From positions 85,120 to 149,119 of the forward strand of contig VHCX01000001.1 in assembly GCA_016871615.1 (NCBI GenBank): a stretch of 64,000 bases of DNA, written 5' to 3'. The notes under the pieces were generated by a model, which saw nothing but the letters and a program-made list of their open reading frames with translations, was not told where the DNA came from and did no database searches. The DNA is from Verrucomicrobiota bacterium (GTDB lineage: Bacteria > Verrucomicrobiota > Verrucomicrobiia > Limisphaerales > UBA9464). Shown piece after piece: positions 1 through 9,646 of the stretch. The stretch's first letter is position 1. Each line of letters begins with the position of its first letter. A program made the translations under genes and the position numbers.

Positions 1-45
1 CAGGCGCTGGGAGAGCGGGTGGCCGACGCGCTGGAGAACCGTTGA
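1..45 (+). CDS. 3' end of an upstream gene (truncated by the window edge)
   Basis: Frame 1 is open from the first base and ends with a TGA at 43-45, giving a C-terminal tail QALGERVADALENR. The A of this stop is the first base of the ATG of the following MBOAT gene (TGATG), a typical arrangement for translationally coupled genes. MBOAT acyltransferases are often paired with an SGNH/AlgX-like partner, so this could be that partner, but 14 residues are too few to tell. Confidence 0.5.
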   Translation, partial: QALGERVADALENR

Positions 46-1415
46 TGATCTTCAATTCGCTCACCTTCCTCGCCCTGCTGCTGCCGTCCCTCGGGCTGTA
101 CTGGATCACGTCCTCGCAGTCCGTCCGGCTCGGATGGCTGCTGGTCGCCTCGCTGGTGTTCTATGGGTACCATCATTGGCCAAGCGTCTTCCTGCTGCTC
201 TTCACCATCGGCTTCAATTTCGCCCTGGGCCGGCTCCAGTCGCGGCGGCGCTCGACCGGGCTCTTGGTCGCCGCCGTCGCCGGCAACCTCACGGTCCTCG
301 GATGGTTCAAATACGCGGCCTTCCTCGCGGAGAACGTGGTGGCGTTGCTGGCCATGCTGGGGTGGAGCGTGGAAATCCCCCGGCCGCCGGCCCTCCTGCC
401 CCTGGGCATCTCGTTCTTCACCTTCCAGGTCGTCGCCTACCAGATCGACGTGCACCGTGGCGAGGTGCCTGCGGAGACCTCGCTGGCGAGGTTCGCGGTC
501 TTCAAGTGCTTCTTCCCGCAGCTGATCGCCGGGCCGATCGTGCAGGCTAGGGAGTTCCTGCCGCAGTTGCGGGAGGCGGTGACCTTCGATGCGGCGCGGT
601 TCCACCGGGGGATCTGGCTCGTGCTGGCCGGCGCCGCGCTCAAGGTCGGCGTGGCCGACGTGCTGGCGCAGTTCGCCGACGAGGCCTTCCGGGACCCCGC
701 CCGGCTGACGACGACGGCCGCCTGGACCGGCCTCTATGCCTATGCGTTCCAGCTCTATGCCGACTTCTGGGGCTATTCGACGATGGCGGTCGGGCTCGCG
801 GCCCTCTTCGGGCTGGTCCTGCCGCTGAACTTCGACACGCCGTACCGGTCGGCCAGCCTCCAGGAGTTCTGGAGACGGTGGCACATCACCCTCTCCGGGT
901 GGTTCCGCAACTACGTGTACATCCCGCTGGGCGGCAACCGGCACCGCCGCGACCTCAATCTGCTGACCACGATGACCCTGGCGGGCCTCTGGCACGGTGC
1001 GGGCTGGAACTTCGTGCTGTGGGGCCTTGGCCACGGGCTTTGGCTGGTGGCCGAGCGCCATGCGCCTTCACTGCCAGGCCGGGACCGACGGTGGGTCCGG
1101 GTCGTCCGGACCGTGCTGGTCTTCCACGGCGTCTGCCTGCTGTGGGTGTTCTTCCGGACACCGACGCCCGAGATGGCCTGGGAATACCTCGCTCGGCTTT
1201 GGCCGCACCCGTGGACGACCTCGAGGATCCCGTCGTCGCTGTCGCAGTGGCTTGTCCTGTTCGCCCTCGTGCAGTGGCCATTGGCCCGCACGCTGGAGGG
1301 AAACCGCTTCGCCGAGCTGCCGTTGAAGGTCCAGTGGCTGCTCGCGCTGGCCTGCCTGCTGCTCATCCTGGCCTACGCCGGCGCACGGGTGGATTTCATC
1401 TACTTCAACTTCTGA
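45..1415 (+). CDS. MBOAT family O-acyltransferase (AlgI/DltB-like)
   Basis: This is a polytopic inner-membrane protein of 456 residues. Members of the family transfer acyl (usually acetyl) groups from the cytoplasm onto exported polysaccharides or cell-wall polymers. Family landmarks are present in order: FFTFQVVAYQIDVHRG around 125-140, the FPQLIAGPIVQ segment, EFWRRWHITLSGWFRNYVYI around 275-295, and LAGLWHGAGWNFVLWG, whose His (about 317) is the invariant catalytic histidine. The length matches AlgI. The start is ATG at 45, overlapping the upstream stop by one base, with a GGAG about ten bases upstream. The polymer acted on cannot be told, since no polysaccharide genes follow. Confidence 0.9.
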   Translation: MIFNSLTFLALLLPSLGLYWITSSQSVRLGWLLVASLVFYGYHHWPSVFLLLFTIGFNFALGRLQSRRRSTGLLVAAVAGNLTVLGWFKYAAFLAENVVALLAMLGWSVEIPRPPALLPLGISFFTFQVVAYQIDVHRGEVPAETSLARFAVFKCFFPQLIAGPIVQAREFLPQLREAVTFDAARFHRGIWLVLAGAALKVGVADVLAQFADEAFRDPARLTTTAAWTGLYAYAFQLYADFWGYSTMAVGLAALFGLVLPLNFDTPYRSASLQEFWRRWHITLSGWFRNYVYIPLGGNRHRRDLNLLTTMTLAGLWHGAGWNFVLWGLGHGLWLVAERHAPSLPGRDRRWVRVVRTVLVFHGVCLLWVFFRTPTPEMAWEYLARLWPHPWTTSRIPSSLSQWLVLFALVQWPLARTLEGNRFAELPLKVQWLLALACLLLILAYAGARVDFIYFNF

Positions 1416-1452
1416 AGCGGGGTTCCCGAGCCGAGCGCCCGACAACATGGCC

Positions 1453-2655
1453 TCAGGCCGGCGATGGGACCGGCCGGTACCAGTTGTCGCGCTGCACCGG
1501 CTCGAAGCCCAGTTCGGAGATCAGTCGGCGCATGTCGGCCACCCCCATGCGGAAGGTGGTGCCGGCCGAACTGACGACGTTCTCCTCGATCATGATGGAC
1601 CCGAGGTCGTTGGCCCCGTGCAGCAGGGCCACCTGCCCCACCTCCGGCCCCTGCGTGACCCAGGAACTCTGGACGCTGGGCACGTTGTCGAGGTAGATCC
1701 GGCTTAGGGCCTGCATGCGGAGGTACTCGTGGGAGCCGACCGTCGGCGCCTTAAGCACGGTGTTCTCGGGCTGGAAGGTCCAGGCGATGAAGGCCGTGAA
1801 GGCTCCGCCGCCAAGTCGTCCTTCCTCGAGGGCCTGCGCATAGGCGGCCGACCGTTCCGCCGGGGTCCCTCCAGCCGCCAACCGTCCGGCCTCGACCAGT
1901 CGGCCCAGCGAGACGTCCTGCTGGGCACGCACGACCTCGAGGTGCTCGATGCGCTCGGCCACGGTCTCGACGTGCCCGAACATCATGGTCGCCGAACTGG
2001 CCAGGCCGAGCCGGTGGGCGATGTCCATCACGCCCATCCACCGGGCCGTGTCGGCCTTGAGGGGTGCGATGCGCTTGCGGACGCGGTCCACCAGGATCTC
2101 GCCGCCCCCGCCGGGCAGGCTGCCCAACCCCGCCGCCACGAAGTCGCGCAGGACCGACTCCACGGGCTCATCAAAGAACTCGGAGAACGCCACGAACTCG
2201 CTCGGGCTGAAGCCGTGGACGTTGAAGCCGGGGTATTTGGAGCGCACGTGGTGCAGCAGGTCGAGGTACCACTGCTTGGTGAGCTTCGGATGGTGCCCGC
2301 CCTGAAGGAGCATCTGGGTGCCGCCGAGGGCGAGGGTCTCCTCGATCTTGCGGTCCAGTTCGTCGAGGGTGAGGACGTAGGCATCGGCGTCCTTCTCCGA
2401 GCGCCAGAAGGCGCAGAACTTGCAGTAGACGTTGCAGACGTTGGTGTAGTTGACGTTGCGGTCCACGATGTAGGACACGGTCTGTGCGCCGCGCCCGCGG
2501 TACGCCTCCCCCCGGGACAACCGCCGGCGGCGGTCGGCCAAGGCCGCCAGTTCCGTCAGGGGCAGCGCGTACAGCGCCAGCGCCTCGGACGCGTCGATCC
2601 TTGCGCCATCCCAGACCCGCTGCCGCAGGGAACTACCCGACACATCCATCACCAT
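1453..2655 (-). CDS. mqnC: Cyclic dehypoxanthinyl futalosine synthase (MqnC)
   Basis: This radical SAM enzyme cyclises dehypoxanthine futalosine, a step of the futalosine route to menaquinone. The 400-residue protein has the radical SAM CxxxCxxC motif at Cys74, Cys78 and Cys81 inside NYTNVCNVYCKFCAFWR. This follows the IVDRNVNYTNVC context typical of MqnC/MqnE/CofH. LLQGGHHPKL and FIAWTFQPENT match MqnC better than MqnE or CofH. The start is ATG at 2655, with a second ATG two codons later. It stands alone and is divergent from the next gene, and no other mqn gene is in the window. It implies that the respiratory quinone here is menaquinone. Confidence 0.88.
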   Translation of the reverse strand: MVMDVSGSSLRQRVWDGARIDASEALALYALPLTELAALADRRRRLSRGEAYRGRGAQTVSYIVDRNVNYTNVCNVYCKFCAFWRSEKDADAYVLTLDELDRKIEETLALGGTQMLLQGGHHPKLTKQWYLDLLHHVRSKYPGFNVHGFSPSEFVAFSEFFDEPVESVLRDFVAAGLGSLPGGGGEILVDRVRKRIAPLKADTARWMGVMDIAHRLGLASSATMMFGHVETVAERIEHLEVVRAQQDVSLGRLVEAGRLAAGGTPAERSAAYAQALEEGRLGGGAFTAFIAWTFQPENTVLKAPTVGSHEYLRMQALSRIYLDNVPSVQSSWVTQGPEVGQVALLHGANDLGSIMIEENVVSSAGTTFRMGVADMRRLISELGFEPVQRDNWYRPVPSPA

Positions 2656-2767
2656 GCTTATAAGCCTACTCCCGAACGGCCCGGGGACAAGTAATGGGCT
2701 GGTTGGGCCACGGATCGACCACAGCCCACCTTTACCCGGTGACGGCAGCCGCTACCCTTGGAACCAC

Positions 2768-3811
2768 ATGACACCGACCGTACGCCGCCTCGGCATCCTC
2801 CTGGTGCTTGGGAGCGCCTTGGGAACGCTGGTCGCCAAGGAGAAGGAGTCGGGCCCGGCCGGCGCCCGGCACCTCGGCATGAGCGGCGCGTCTGCGGCCA
2901 TTTTCCTGGACGCCCGCCGGGTCGTGGTGGCCAGCGACGAGGACAACCGCTTGCGCGTGTACGATGCCGAAACCGGCGGCTCGGCGCTCAGCGCCTGGGA
3001 CGCCTCACCCGGACTGGACCTCGGGCGGGGCAATCCTGAGTGCGATCTCGAGGGGGCGGCCCGGGTGGGCTCGCGCCTCTACTGGATCGGTTCGCACGGG
3101 CGCAACAAGGACGGGAAGTTCCGTCCCAACCGGCACCGGTTCTTTGCCACCGAGGTGGACCTGACACCCGAGGGCCCCCGCTGGCGCGCCGTCGGCAAGG
3201 CCTCCTCGGGCCTCGTGAGCGCGATGCTCGCCGATCCCGGACTGGCCGCGCTGGCATTGGCCGGGGCCTCGAGCCAGGCACCCGACTCGAAGGGGGGCCT
3301 GAGCATCGAGGCGCTGGCGGCCGGGCCGGCCGGGTCCCTGTGGATCGGCTTCCGCGGCCCGTTGTCCAAGGGGCGCGCCATCCTCGTGCCGCTGCAGAAC
3401 CCCGACCGCGTGCTGGAGGGACACACACCGCGGTTCGGCCCACCGACCCTGCTGGATCTCGGCGGCCGGGGGTTGCGCGACATGGCCTGGACGGGTTCCG
3501 AATGGATCCTGGTGGCCGGAGCGACCGGGGGCGACCAGAAGGGAACACGCATCTACCGCTGGGGCGGCGGCGTTCAGACTCCGGTCGCCTTGGACCTGCC
3601 CGGCCTCAAGCATCTCCACGTCGAGGCCGTCGCCGTGCCCCCGGAACGACCGGTGCGTCGGCTGCTGCTGTGCAGCGACGACAGCCACAAGGACACCCAG
3701 GGCGCGCCATCGTTCCGCAGTCGCTGGGTCGACCTCCCGGCCCCGATCGGCGGCGACCGCAAGGACGTGCCCCCCGGCAATCCTGGCACCCTTCAGAGCA
3801 GTCGTCCCTGA
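2768..3811 (+). CDS. Secreted DUF3616-type protein
   Basis: The protein has 347 residues with an N-terminal signal peptide (two Arg, then the hydrophobic run [15 protein letters not shown]). The mature part looks like the DUF3616 family: [12 protein letters not shown], then [29 protein letters not shown], then repeated short beta-strand segments as in a propeller. No enzymatic function is established for this family. The ATG at 2768 was chosen because the signal peptide starts there; the reading frame is open further upstream but that part is not protein-like. Its last 19 bases overlap the 3' end of ruvB, which runs the other way. Confidence 0.7.
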   Translation: MTPTVRRLGILLVLGSALGTLVAKEKESGPAGARHLGMSGASAAIFLDARRVVVASDEDNRLRVYDAETGGSALSAWDASPGLDLGRGNPECDLEGAARVGSRLYWIGSHGRNKDGKFRPNRHRFFATEVDLTPEGPRWRAVGKASSGLVSAMLADPGLAALALAGASSQAPDSKGGLSIEALAAGPAGSLWIGFRGPLSKGRAILVPLQNPDRVLEGHTPRFGPPTLLDLGGRGLRDMAWTGSEWILVAGATGGDQKGTRIYRWGGGVQTPVALDLPGLKHLHVEAVAVPPERPVRRLLLCSDDSHKDTQGAPSFRSRWVDLPAPIGGDRKDVPPGNPGTLQSSRP

Positions 3812-4812
3812 CCGGCCGAGCGGCCGAGGGTGAGCCCCAGCTTGCGGTAGGCCTTCTCGGTGCAGATGCGGCCCTGCGGGGTTCGCTGGAGGTACCCCTC
3901 GAGGATGAGGTAGGGCTCGTAGACCTCCTCCAGGGTGTCAGGTTCCTCGCCCACCGCCACCGCGAGCGAACTCACCCCGACCGGGCCTCCGCCGAACTTC
4001 ACGATCACCGCCTCCAGCAGGCGTGTGTCCATCTCGTCGAGGCCGTCGGAGTCGATCTCCAGGATCTCGAGGGCCTTCCCGGCGATGTCGGCGGTGATCC
4101 GTCCGTCGGCCCGGACCTGGGCGTAGTCGCGCACGCGGCGCAGGAGGTTGCCGGCGATCCGGGGCGTGCCACGGCTGCGCCGGGCGATCTCCATGGCGCC
4201 CTGGGAGTCGGTCTCCACGCCCATCAGGCCGGCCCCGCGCAGGACGATGCCCCGCAACTGCTCGGCCGTGTAGTAGTCCAGGCGCTCCCGGATGCCGAAG
4301 CGGGTCAGCAATGGCGCGCTGAGCAGGCCGCTGCGCGTGGTCGCGCCGATGAGCGTGAAGCGCGGCAGGCTCAGGCGGACGCTCCGCGCGTTCGGCCCCT
4401 GGTCGATGATGATGTCGAGCTTGAAGTCCTCCATCGCCGGATAGAGGTATTCCTCGATGGTCTTCTGGAGTCGGTGGATCTCGTCGATGAAGAGCACGTC
4501 GCCCTCGGACAGGTTGGTCAGCAGGCCGGCGAGGTCGGCGGCCTTTTCGATGGTCGGGCCGCTGGTGGCGCGCATCGTCCCGCCCATGGCGCCGGCGAGG
4601 ATGTTGGCCAGGGTGGTCTTGCCCAGGCCCGGGGGGCCGCTGAGCAGGATGTGGTCGAGGGGCTCCTTGCGCCGCAGCGCCGCCTCCACGGCGATCTCGA
4701 GCCGCTCCTTGACCTTCGCCTGGCCGGTGAACTCCGCGAAGGCGGCCGGCCGCAACGCCACCTCGAGGGTGGCGTCGGCCTTGTTGAGGGAAGTGAGCGG
4801 GCGCTCGGCCAT
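3793..4812 (-). CDS. ruvB: Holliday junction branch-migration ATPase RuvB
   Basis: This is the AAA+ motor of the RuvABC complex, which drives Holliday junction branch migration in recombinational repair. The 339-residue protein has Walker [10 protein letters not shown] (about 59-67), Walker [12 protein letters not shown] (about 105-115), the sensor segment [20 protein letters not shown], and the C-terminal winged helix ending [15 protein letters not shown]. The start is the ATG at 4812 ([10 protein letters not shown]); the frame is open for another 68 codons upstream, but that stretch does not resemble RuvB. ruvA and ruvC are not adjacent. The gene is divergent from pilB and convergent with the DUF3616 gene. 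Confidence 0.97.
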   Translation of the reverse strand: MAERPLTSLNKADATLEVALRPAAFAEFTGQAKVKERLEIAVEAALRRKEPLDHILLSGPPGLGKTTLANILAGAMGGTMRATSGPTIEKAADLAGLLTNLSEGDVLFIDEIHRLQKTIEEYLYPAMEDFKLDIIIDQGPNARSVRLSLPRFTLIGATTRSGLLSAPLLTRFGIRERLDYYTAEQLRGIVLRGAGLMGVETDSQGAMEIARRSRGTPRIAGNLLRRVRDYAQVRADGRITADIAGKALEILEIDSDGLDEMDTRLLEAVIVKFGGGPVGVSSLAVAVGEEPDTLEEVYEPYLILEGYLQRTPQGRICTEKAYRKLGLTLGRSAGQGRLL

Positions 4813-5030
4813 GCCGGTCCGAGTGTGGAGCCAACCCGTCGGCGAGCCAGCAGTTTCGCTGCCCCCCGCCACGGCGCACGCCGACCGGTGGGCCGGACCC
4901 GGCAAATGCCCTGAACACCATCGCCCCGCCCGGCGTCGGAGTCCGGCATCTGTGGTTGTCCCGGGCGCCGCCGGATGGCAGGAATGACCGGACACGACGA
5001 TCCCATGGATTCCCACAGCCCCCGGTTGAC

Positions 5031-6701
5031 GTGACCTTCGAACATCTGCTGCGCAAGAACGGGCTCCTTCCCGAGGACAAGATCGCCGAGGCCAAACGCC
5101 TGGAGGCGTCGGAGGGGCTGCGCCTCGATCGCGCCGTCGTCCAGCTCGGCCTGATGACCGAGCGGGAGGTGCTGGGACTCATGGCCGAGCAGCTCATGCT
5201 GCCGCTGATGGACCTCTCGGCCACCGAGATCCCCCCGGACATCCTCCAGGCGCTGGCCACGAAGGTCGTCTTCCGCAAGCGCATCGTGCCCATTGCCCGC
5301 GACGGCGGCACCCTGCGCGTGGCCACCAGCGATCCGTTCGACCTCTACGCGATGGACGACGTCCGGATGACGACCGGCCTCCAGGTCGACACCGTGCTGG
5401 CGACCAAGGACGACATCGAGAAGCTCATCAAGACGCACTACGGCCTGGGCGGCGACACGCTCGACGAACTGGCCGCCAATGACGACGAGCCCAGCGGCCC
5501 GGTGTCCGGGGGCGGCGGCGAGGACCTGCTCGAGATGGCGCAGGAGGCGTCGGTCATCCGACTGGTCAACGAGATCATCGTCGAGGCCGTGCACGAGCGG
5601 GCCAGCGACATCCACATCGAGCCCTACGAGCACCAGATGGCCATCCGATACCGGATCGACGGCGTGCTGCACGAGGCCTCGGTGCCGCCGCAGATGAACC
5701 GGTTCCAGGCGGCCATCATCTCGCGCATCAAGATCCTGGCCAACCTGAACATCGCCGAGCGCCGCATCCCGCAGGATGGCCGCATCAAGTTCAACGTGGG
5801 CGGCAGGCAGATCGACGTCCGCGTGTCGGTCATCCCAATGCTCTTCGGCGAGGGCGTGGTCATGCGTCTGCTCGACAAGGCCAACGTCCTCTTCACCCTG
5901 CCCCAACTGGGCATGGATCCGGAGACCTACGGACGCTTCCGCGGCCTGATCGAGCGCCCCCACGGCATCGTCCTGGTCACCGGCCCGACCGGCTCCGGCA
6001 AGACCACCACGCTCTACGCCTCGCTCAATGAGATCGTCGGCCCGACGCTCAAGGTGCTCACGGTCGAGGACCCGGTCGAATACCACCTCCAGGGGGTCAA
6101 CCAGATCCCCGTCGACCACAAGGTCGGCATGACCTTCGAGGCCGGACTGCGAGCGATCCTGCGCCACGATCCCGACGTGGTGATGATCGGTGAGATCCGC
6201 GACGTCGAGACCGCCCGGGCCGCCATCCAAGCCTCGCTGACGGGCCACCTGGTGCTGTCCACGCTGCACACCAACGACTCGGCCTCCGCCGCCACCCGCC
6301 TCATCGACATGGGCGTCGAGCCCTTCCTCATCGCCAGCAGCCTCGCCGGGGCCATGGCCCAGCGCCTGGTGCGCAAGATCTGCCCCAAGTGCCGGGTGCC
6401 CTACGACCCCGACCGCTCGAAGCTCCCGCGGGATTTCTCGGTCGAGCCCGGCGAGCATCTGTTCCGGGGCGAGGGCTGCGAGAACTGCCGCAAGACCGGC
6501 TACCGCGGCCGCTCGGGCCTCTACGAGCTGCTGAGCATCGACGAGGAGATCGCCCAGATGATCGTGGCCCGCGAATCGGCCCCCAAGCTCATCCAATCGG
6601 GCCGCCGCACGGGCCTGCGCCTGCTCCGCGAGGACGGCTGGATCAAGGTCCGGCAAGGCATCACCTCGGTGGACGAGGTCCTGACCTGCACCGCCCTCTG
6701 A
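5031..6701 (+). CDS. pilB: Type IV pilus / type II secretion assembly ATPase (PilB/GspE)
   Basis: This is the hexameric cytoplasmic ATPase that powers pilus extension or pseudopilus assembly. The protein of about 556 residues has an N-terminal MshEN/GspE-N domain, then the T2SSE ATPase domain. The ATPase domain carries Walker [11 protein letters not shown] (about 319-328), the Asp box [10 protein letters not shown], Walker [13 protein letters not shown], the His box LSTLHTNDS, and a tetracysteine zinc site (CPKC then CENC). The start is uncertain. GTG at 5031 puts the conserved [11 protein letters not shown] at the N-terminus; a TTG at 4956 is the only longer option, and no Shine-Dalgarno is visible. 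pilC follows 7 bp later. Confidence 0.93.
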   Translation: MTFEHLLRKNGLLPEDKIAEAKRLEASEGLRLDRAVVQLGLMTEREVLGLMAEQLMLPLMDLSATEIPPDILQALATKVVFRKRIVPIARDGGTLRVATSDPFDLYAMDDVRMTTGLQVDTVLATKDDIEKLIKTHYGLGGDTLDELAANDDEPSGPVSGGGGEDLLEMAQEASVIRLVNEIIVEAVHERASDIHIEPYEHQMAIRYRIDGVLHEASVPPQMNRFQAAIISRIKILANLNIAERRIPQDGRIKFNVGGRQIDVRVSVIPMLFGEGVVMRLLDKANVLFTLPQLGMDPETYGRFRGLIERPHGIVLVTGPTGSGKTTTLYASLNEIVGPTLKVLTVEDPVEYHLQGVNQIPVDHKVGMTFEAGLRAILRHDPDVVMIGEIRDVETARAAIQASLTGHLVLSTLHTNDSASAATRLIDMGVEPFLIASSLAGAMAQRLVRKICPKCRVPYDPDRSKLPRDFSVEPGEHLFRGEGCENCRKTGYRGRSGLYELLSIDEEIAQMIVARESAPKLIQSGRRTGLRLLREDGWIKVRQGITSVDEVLTCTAL

Positions 6702-6708
6702 CCCGAAC

Positions 6709-7902
6709 ATGCCCAAGTTCCGCTACACCGCGCTGGATCCCGGGGGCCGACAGGTCTCCGGCCACCTCGAGGCCGAGGGCGAGGCGGCCGCCGTGCGGAT
6801 GCTGGGCGAGAAGAGCCTGTTCCCGGTCGACATCGCCTCGGCCGACGCCTCGAAATCGCGCCGGCGGCGGGTCTCGAGCCGCGACATCGGCCTGATGTAT
6901 GGCCAACTGGCCGACCTCATCGGCTCGGGCGTGCCCATGCTGAGGGCCCTGGATTCGCTGATCCGCTCCACCGTCAACGCCCAGCTCAAGGCCATCCTCA
7001 AGGAGGTGCGCTCGGGCGTGGCCGACGGGAAGACCCTGACGGATGCGCTGCAGCGTTTCCCCGAGGTCTTCCCGCCGCTGCACACCTCCATGGTGCAGGC
7101 CGGCGAGCGGGCCTCGTTCCTGGAGGACGTGCTGCGCAGCCTCTCCGAGTTCCTCGAGCGCCTCGACGAACTGCGCGCCAAGGTGATGGGCGCCATGATC
7201 TACCCCGCCCTGCTCTCGGCCCTCGGAGCCACCGTCATGGCCGGGGCGTTGATCTTCTTTGTGCCCAAGTTTGAGCCGCTGCTGGCCGGCGCCCAGAAGC
7301 CCTTGCCCACCGTGCTGCTCTTCGGGGCCAGCACGGTGCTCCGGAGCTACTGGTACGTGGTGGCCGTGGCCTTGGCGGCCCTCGTGGCTGCCATCGTCTC
7401 GGCCTTGAGCAAGGAGTCCTCGCGCCGGACCCTCGAGATCTGGCAGCACCGCGTGCCCGTCGTCGGCACCGCCCTCAAGATGCTGGCGATCACCCGGTTC
7501 TGCCGCATCCTCGGCACCATGCTGGCCAACGGCGTGCCCATGCTGGGAGCGTTGAAGATCGCCAAGGACGCGACCGGCTCGCGGTTGCTGGGCGAGAAGA
7601 TCGCCATCGCCGCCGAGAGCATCCGCGACGGCAAATCGCTCTCCGGCCCGCTCTCGCAAGGCGGGCTCTTCCCCGACCAGATCATGGCCATGATCACCGT
7701 GGCCGAGGAGTCCAACAAACTCGACAAGGTGCTGCTCCAGATCGCCAACACCGTCGAGCGCCGCACCAACCAGCAGGTCGACCAGTCGGTCCGCCTCATC
7801 GAGCCTGTCATCCTCTGCCTCGTTGCCGCCGGCATCGGCTTCCTCGCGCTGGGTCTCCTCTTGCCGATCTTCACCCTCGCCGGCTCCCTCGGGAAGCACT
7901 GA
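6709..7902 (+). CDS. pilC: Type IV pilus / type II secretion inner-membrane platform protein (PilC/GspF)
   Basis: This polytopic inner-membrane platform protein is the partner of the PilB/GspE ATPase. It has 397 residues, the usual length. The opening PKFRYTALDPGGRQVSGHLEA is the standard GspF/PilC N-terminus. Two tandem T2SSF domains follow, about 70-195 and 270-390, each containing the G.P...AL motif (SGVPMLRALDSL and NGVPMLGALKIA). Three membrane spans are visible near 165-190, 215-235 and 370-390. It begins 7 bp after pilB, so the two are surely co-transcribed. Pilin, PilT, PilD and secretin genes are not nearby, so pilus versus secretion use is unresolved. Confidence 0.93.
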   Translation: MPKFRYTALDPGGRQVSGHLEAEGEAAAVRMLGEKSLFPVDIASADASKSRRRRVSSRDIGLMYGQLADLIGSGVPMLRALDSLIRSTVNAQLKAILKEVRSGVADGKTLTDALQRFPEVFPPLHTSMVQAGERASFLEDVLRSLSEFLERLDELRAKVMGAMIYPALLSALGATVMAGALIFFVPKFEPLLAGAQKPLPTVLLFGASTVLRSYWYVVAVALAALVAAIVSALSKESSRRTLEIWQHRVPVVGTALKMLAITRFCRILGTMLANGVPMLGALKIAKDATGSRLLGEKIAIAAESIRDGKSLSGPLSQGGLFPDQIMAMITVAEESNKLDKVLLQIANTVERRTNQQVDQSVRLIEPVILCLVAAGIGFLALGLLLPIFTLAGSLGKH

Positions 7903-7909
7903 CTCCAAT

Positions 7910-7936
7910 GGGGTCGGTCCTCACTATTGACACAAA
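7910..7936 (+). repeat. Dispersed 26-30 bp element, copy 1
   Basis: The stretch starts GGGGTC and continues GGTCCTCACTATTGACACAA. The same 26-base core recurs exactly at 19462-19491 (reverse orientation) and 55952-55982. Copy 1 sits 7 bases after the pilC stop. All three copies lie between genes. It contains a TTGACA hexamer, but no matching -10 box follows at the right distance. Confidence 0.85.
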
Positions 7937-8072
7937 CCGCCCTCCGACGGGCCTGCTCTCCCAGGAGCCCCCGCAATTTCCAACGGGGTCCGGCACCCCT
8001 CGGCGTCGACAAGGGATCGGATTGCAGGCACCTTCCACCCCGTCACCTTCGAACCGTAACCCTCGTCCCTGC

Positions 8073-9578
8073 ATGTCCCAGCCCTCGCCCTGGCATCGCC
8101 CGACCGGCAACGCCCCGGTCTCGCGCCGTGAGTTCTTGTGGCGCTCAGGCGGCGGTCTGGGCGGCATCGCCCTCGCGTCGATGCTCCAACAGGAGGCGCT
8201 CCTAGCCGGTCCGGTGGCCACGACTTCGGCGGCCAAGACGCCGCCAACGCGCCCCCGGGCCAAGCGGGTGATCCAACTCTTCATGGCCGGCGCGGCCAGC
8301 CACGTGGACCTCTGGGACTACAAGCCCTTCCTCGAGAAGCACCATGGCGAGAAGTGGGATCCGGGCGAGTCGGTGGAACTCTTCCAGGACGGCCTCGGGG
8401 CGACCTTCGCCTCGCCTTGGAAATTCCGGCCCCATGGACAGTGCGGCAAGCACCTCAGCGAGGTCGTGGCCTCGCTCGGCCGCTGCGTCGACGACATCGC
8501 CTTCATCCACAACCTGGTCGGCAAAAGCGGCGTGCACTCGCAGGCGACCCTCTTGCAGGCCACCGGCTTCCTGACCCCGGGATTCCCCGGCATGGGATGC
8601 TGGACCAGCTACGGACTGGGCTCGCTCAACGAGAACCTCCCGACCTTCGTGGTGATGCCCGACCTGCGGGGCATGCCCTCCAACGGCGCCAAGAACTGGG
8701 ACTCGGCCTTCCTGCCCGCCGAGCATCAGGGAACCCTCATCCGGGTGGGCTCCGACCATCCCATCGAGGCCCTCTTCCCGCCGGCCGACAGCGGATTCAT
8801 CACCGCGAGTTCCGAGACCGACGGCTTGGCCACCCTCGAGCGGTTGAACCGGATCCACGCGACTTCACGCCCCGGAGACCAGCGCCTCGAGGCCCGCATC
8901 CGCACCTACGAACTGGCTGCGCGCATGCAGTTGGCCGCGCCCGAGGCACTGGACCTCTCGCGGGAACCGGCGTGGATCCAGGAGGCCTACGGCATCGACA
9001 ACACCACCCGGAAGTGGCCCTCGGAGATCAACGCGCCCGAGGAGATCGACATCATGGGCCGCAAGTGCCTCACGGCCCGCCGGCTCATCGAACGGGGGGT
9101 GCGATTCGTGCAGATCTGGTCGGGCAACGACAACAGCTTCCCCCGTCGCAACTGGGATTCGCACGAGAACATCGCCCAGGACCATGGCCCGCTGGCCATG
9201 GGCATGGCCAAGCCCATCGCCGCCCTCATCGAGGACCTCAAGCAACGCGGCCTGCTCGACGACACCATCATCCTCTGGACCACCGAGTTCGGCCGCATGC
9301 CCTGCGCCCAAGGCGGCAAGGGCCGCGACCACAACCCGTTCGTCTTCACCAACTGGCTGTGCGGAGGAGGGATCCGTGGCGGCATCACCCATGGCGAAAG
9401 CGACATGTGGGGCTACAAGCCGGCCGACCGCTCCAACGTCACCGAGGTGTACGACATCCACGCCACCATCCTGCACCTGCTGGGCATCGACCACACCCGG
9501 TTGACCTTCCGCCACAACGGCGTGGATCGACGCCTCACCGACGTCCACGGCGAGGTGATCCGCCCGATCCTCGCCTGA
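8073..9578 (+). CDS. Tat-exported DUF1501 protein (sulfatase-like fold)
   Basis: DUF1501 proteins are abundant in Planctomycetes and Verrucomicrobia. They share the alkaline-phosphatase/sulfatase-like fold and are mostly uncharacterised. The protein has 501 residues with an N-terminal twin-arginine signal, VSRREFLWRSGGG, followed by a hydrophobic stretch. Family features include LFMAGAASHVDLWDYKP, LVGKSGVHSQATL, WDSHENIAQDHGPL, WTTEFGRMP and GKGRDHNPF, carrying the His/Asp residues expected to bind metal. The ATG at 8073 was chosen because it puts the Tat motif near residue 20. The usual neighbour, a DUF1549/DUF1553 cytochrome gene, is missing: pilC and a repeat copy lie upstream. Confidence 0.88.
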   Translation: MSQPSPWHRPTGNAPVSRREFLWRSGGGLGGIALASMLQQEALLAGPVATTSAAKTPPTRPRAKRVIQLFMAGAASHVDLWDYKPFLEKHHGEKWDPGESVELFQDGLGATFASPWKFRPHGQCGKHLSEVVASLGRCVDDIAFIHNLVGKSGVHSQATLLQATGFLTPGFPGMGCWTSYGLGSLNENLPTFVVMPDLRGMPSNGAKNWDSAFLPAEHQGTLIRVGSDHPIEALFPPADSGFITASSETDGLATLERLNRIHATSRPGDQRLEARIRTYELAARMQLAAPEALDLSREPAWIQEAYGIDNTTRKWPSEINAPEEIDIMGRKCLTARRLIERGVRFVQIWSGNDNSFPRRNWDSHENIAQDHGPLAMGMAKPIAALIEDLKQRGLLDDTIILWTTEFGRMPCAQGGKGRDHNPFVFTNWLCGGGIRGGITHGESDMWGYKPADRSNVTEVYDIHATILHLLGIDHTRLTFRHNGVDRRLTDVHGEVIRPILA

Positions 9579-9584
9579 GCCAAG

Positions 9585-9610
9585 ATTGACCCGCGTCGAG
9601 GCGGGTCGAT
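9585..9610. other. Perfect hairpin between the DUF1501 and symporter genes
   Basis: An inverted repeat ATTGACCCGC-GTCGAG-GCGGGTCGAT gives a stem of ten pairs (one G-U) with a six-base loop, starting seven bases after the DUF1501 stop. There is no run of T after it, so it is not a classical intrinsic terminator on the plus strand. It could be a Rho-independent-like pause site, an mRNA 3'-end stabiliser, or an operator for the symporter gene that starts 37 bases later. Confidence 0.45.
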
Positions 9611-9646
9611 AGCTTCGCAGGCAACCGTCCTCGCACCTTCTTCCAC

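Noticed and set aside
4518..6716. A 732-codon minus-strand frame opposite pilB
   Set aside because: The composition is that of an antisense shadow (runs of [14 protein letters not shown] type), and it overlaps pilB and ruvB, which are both certain.
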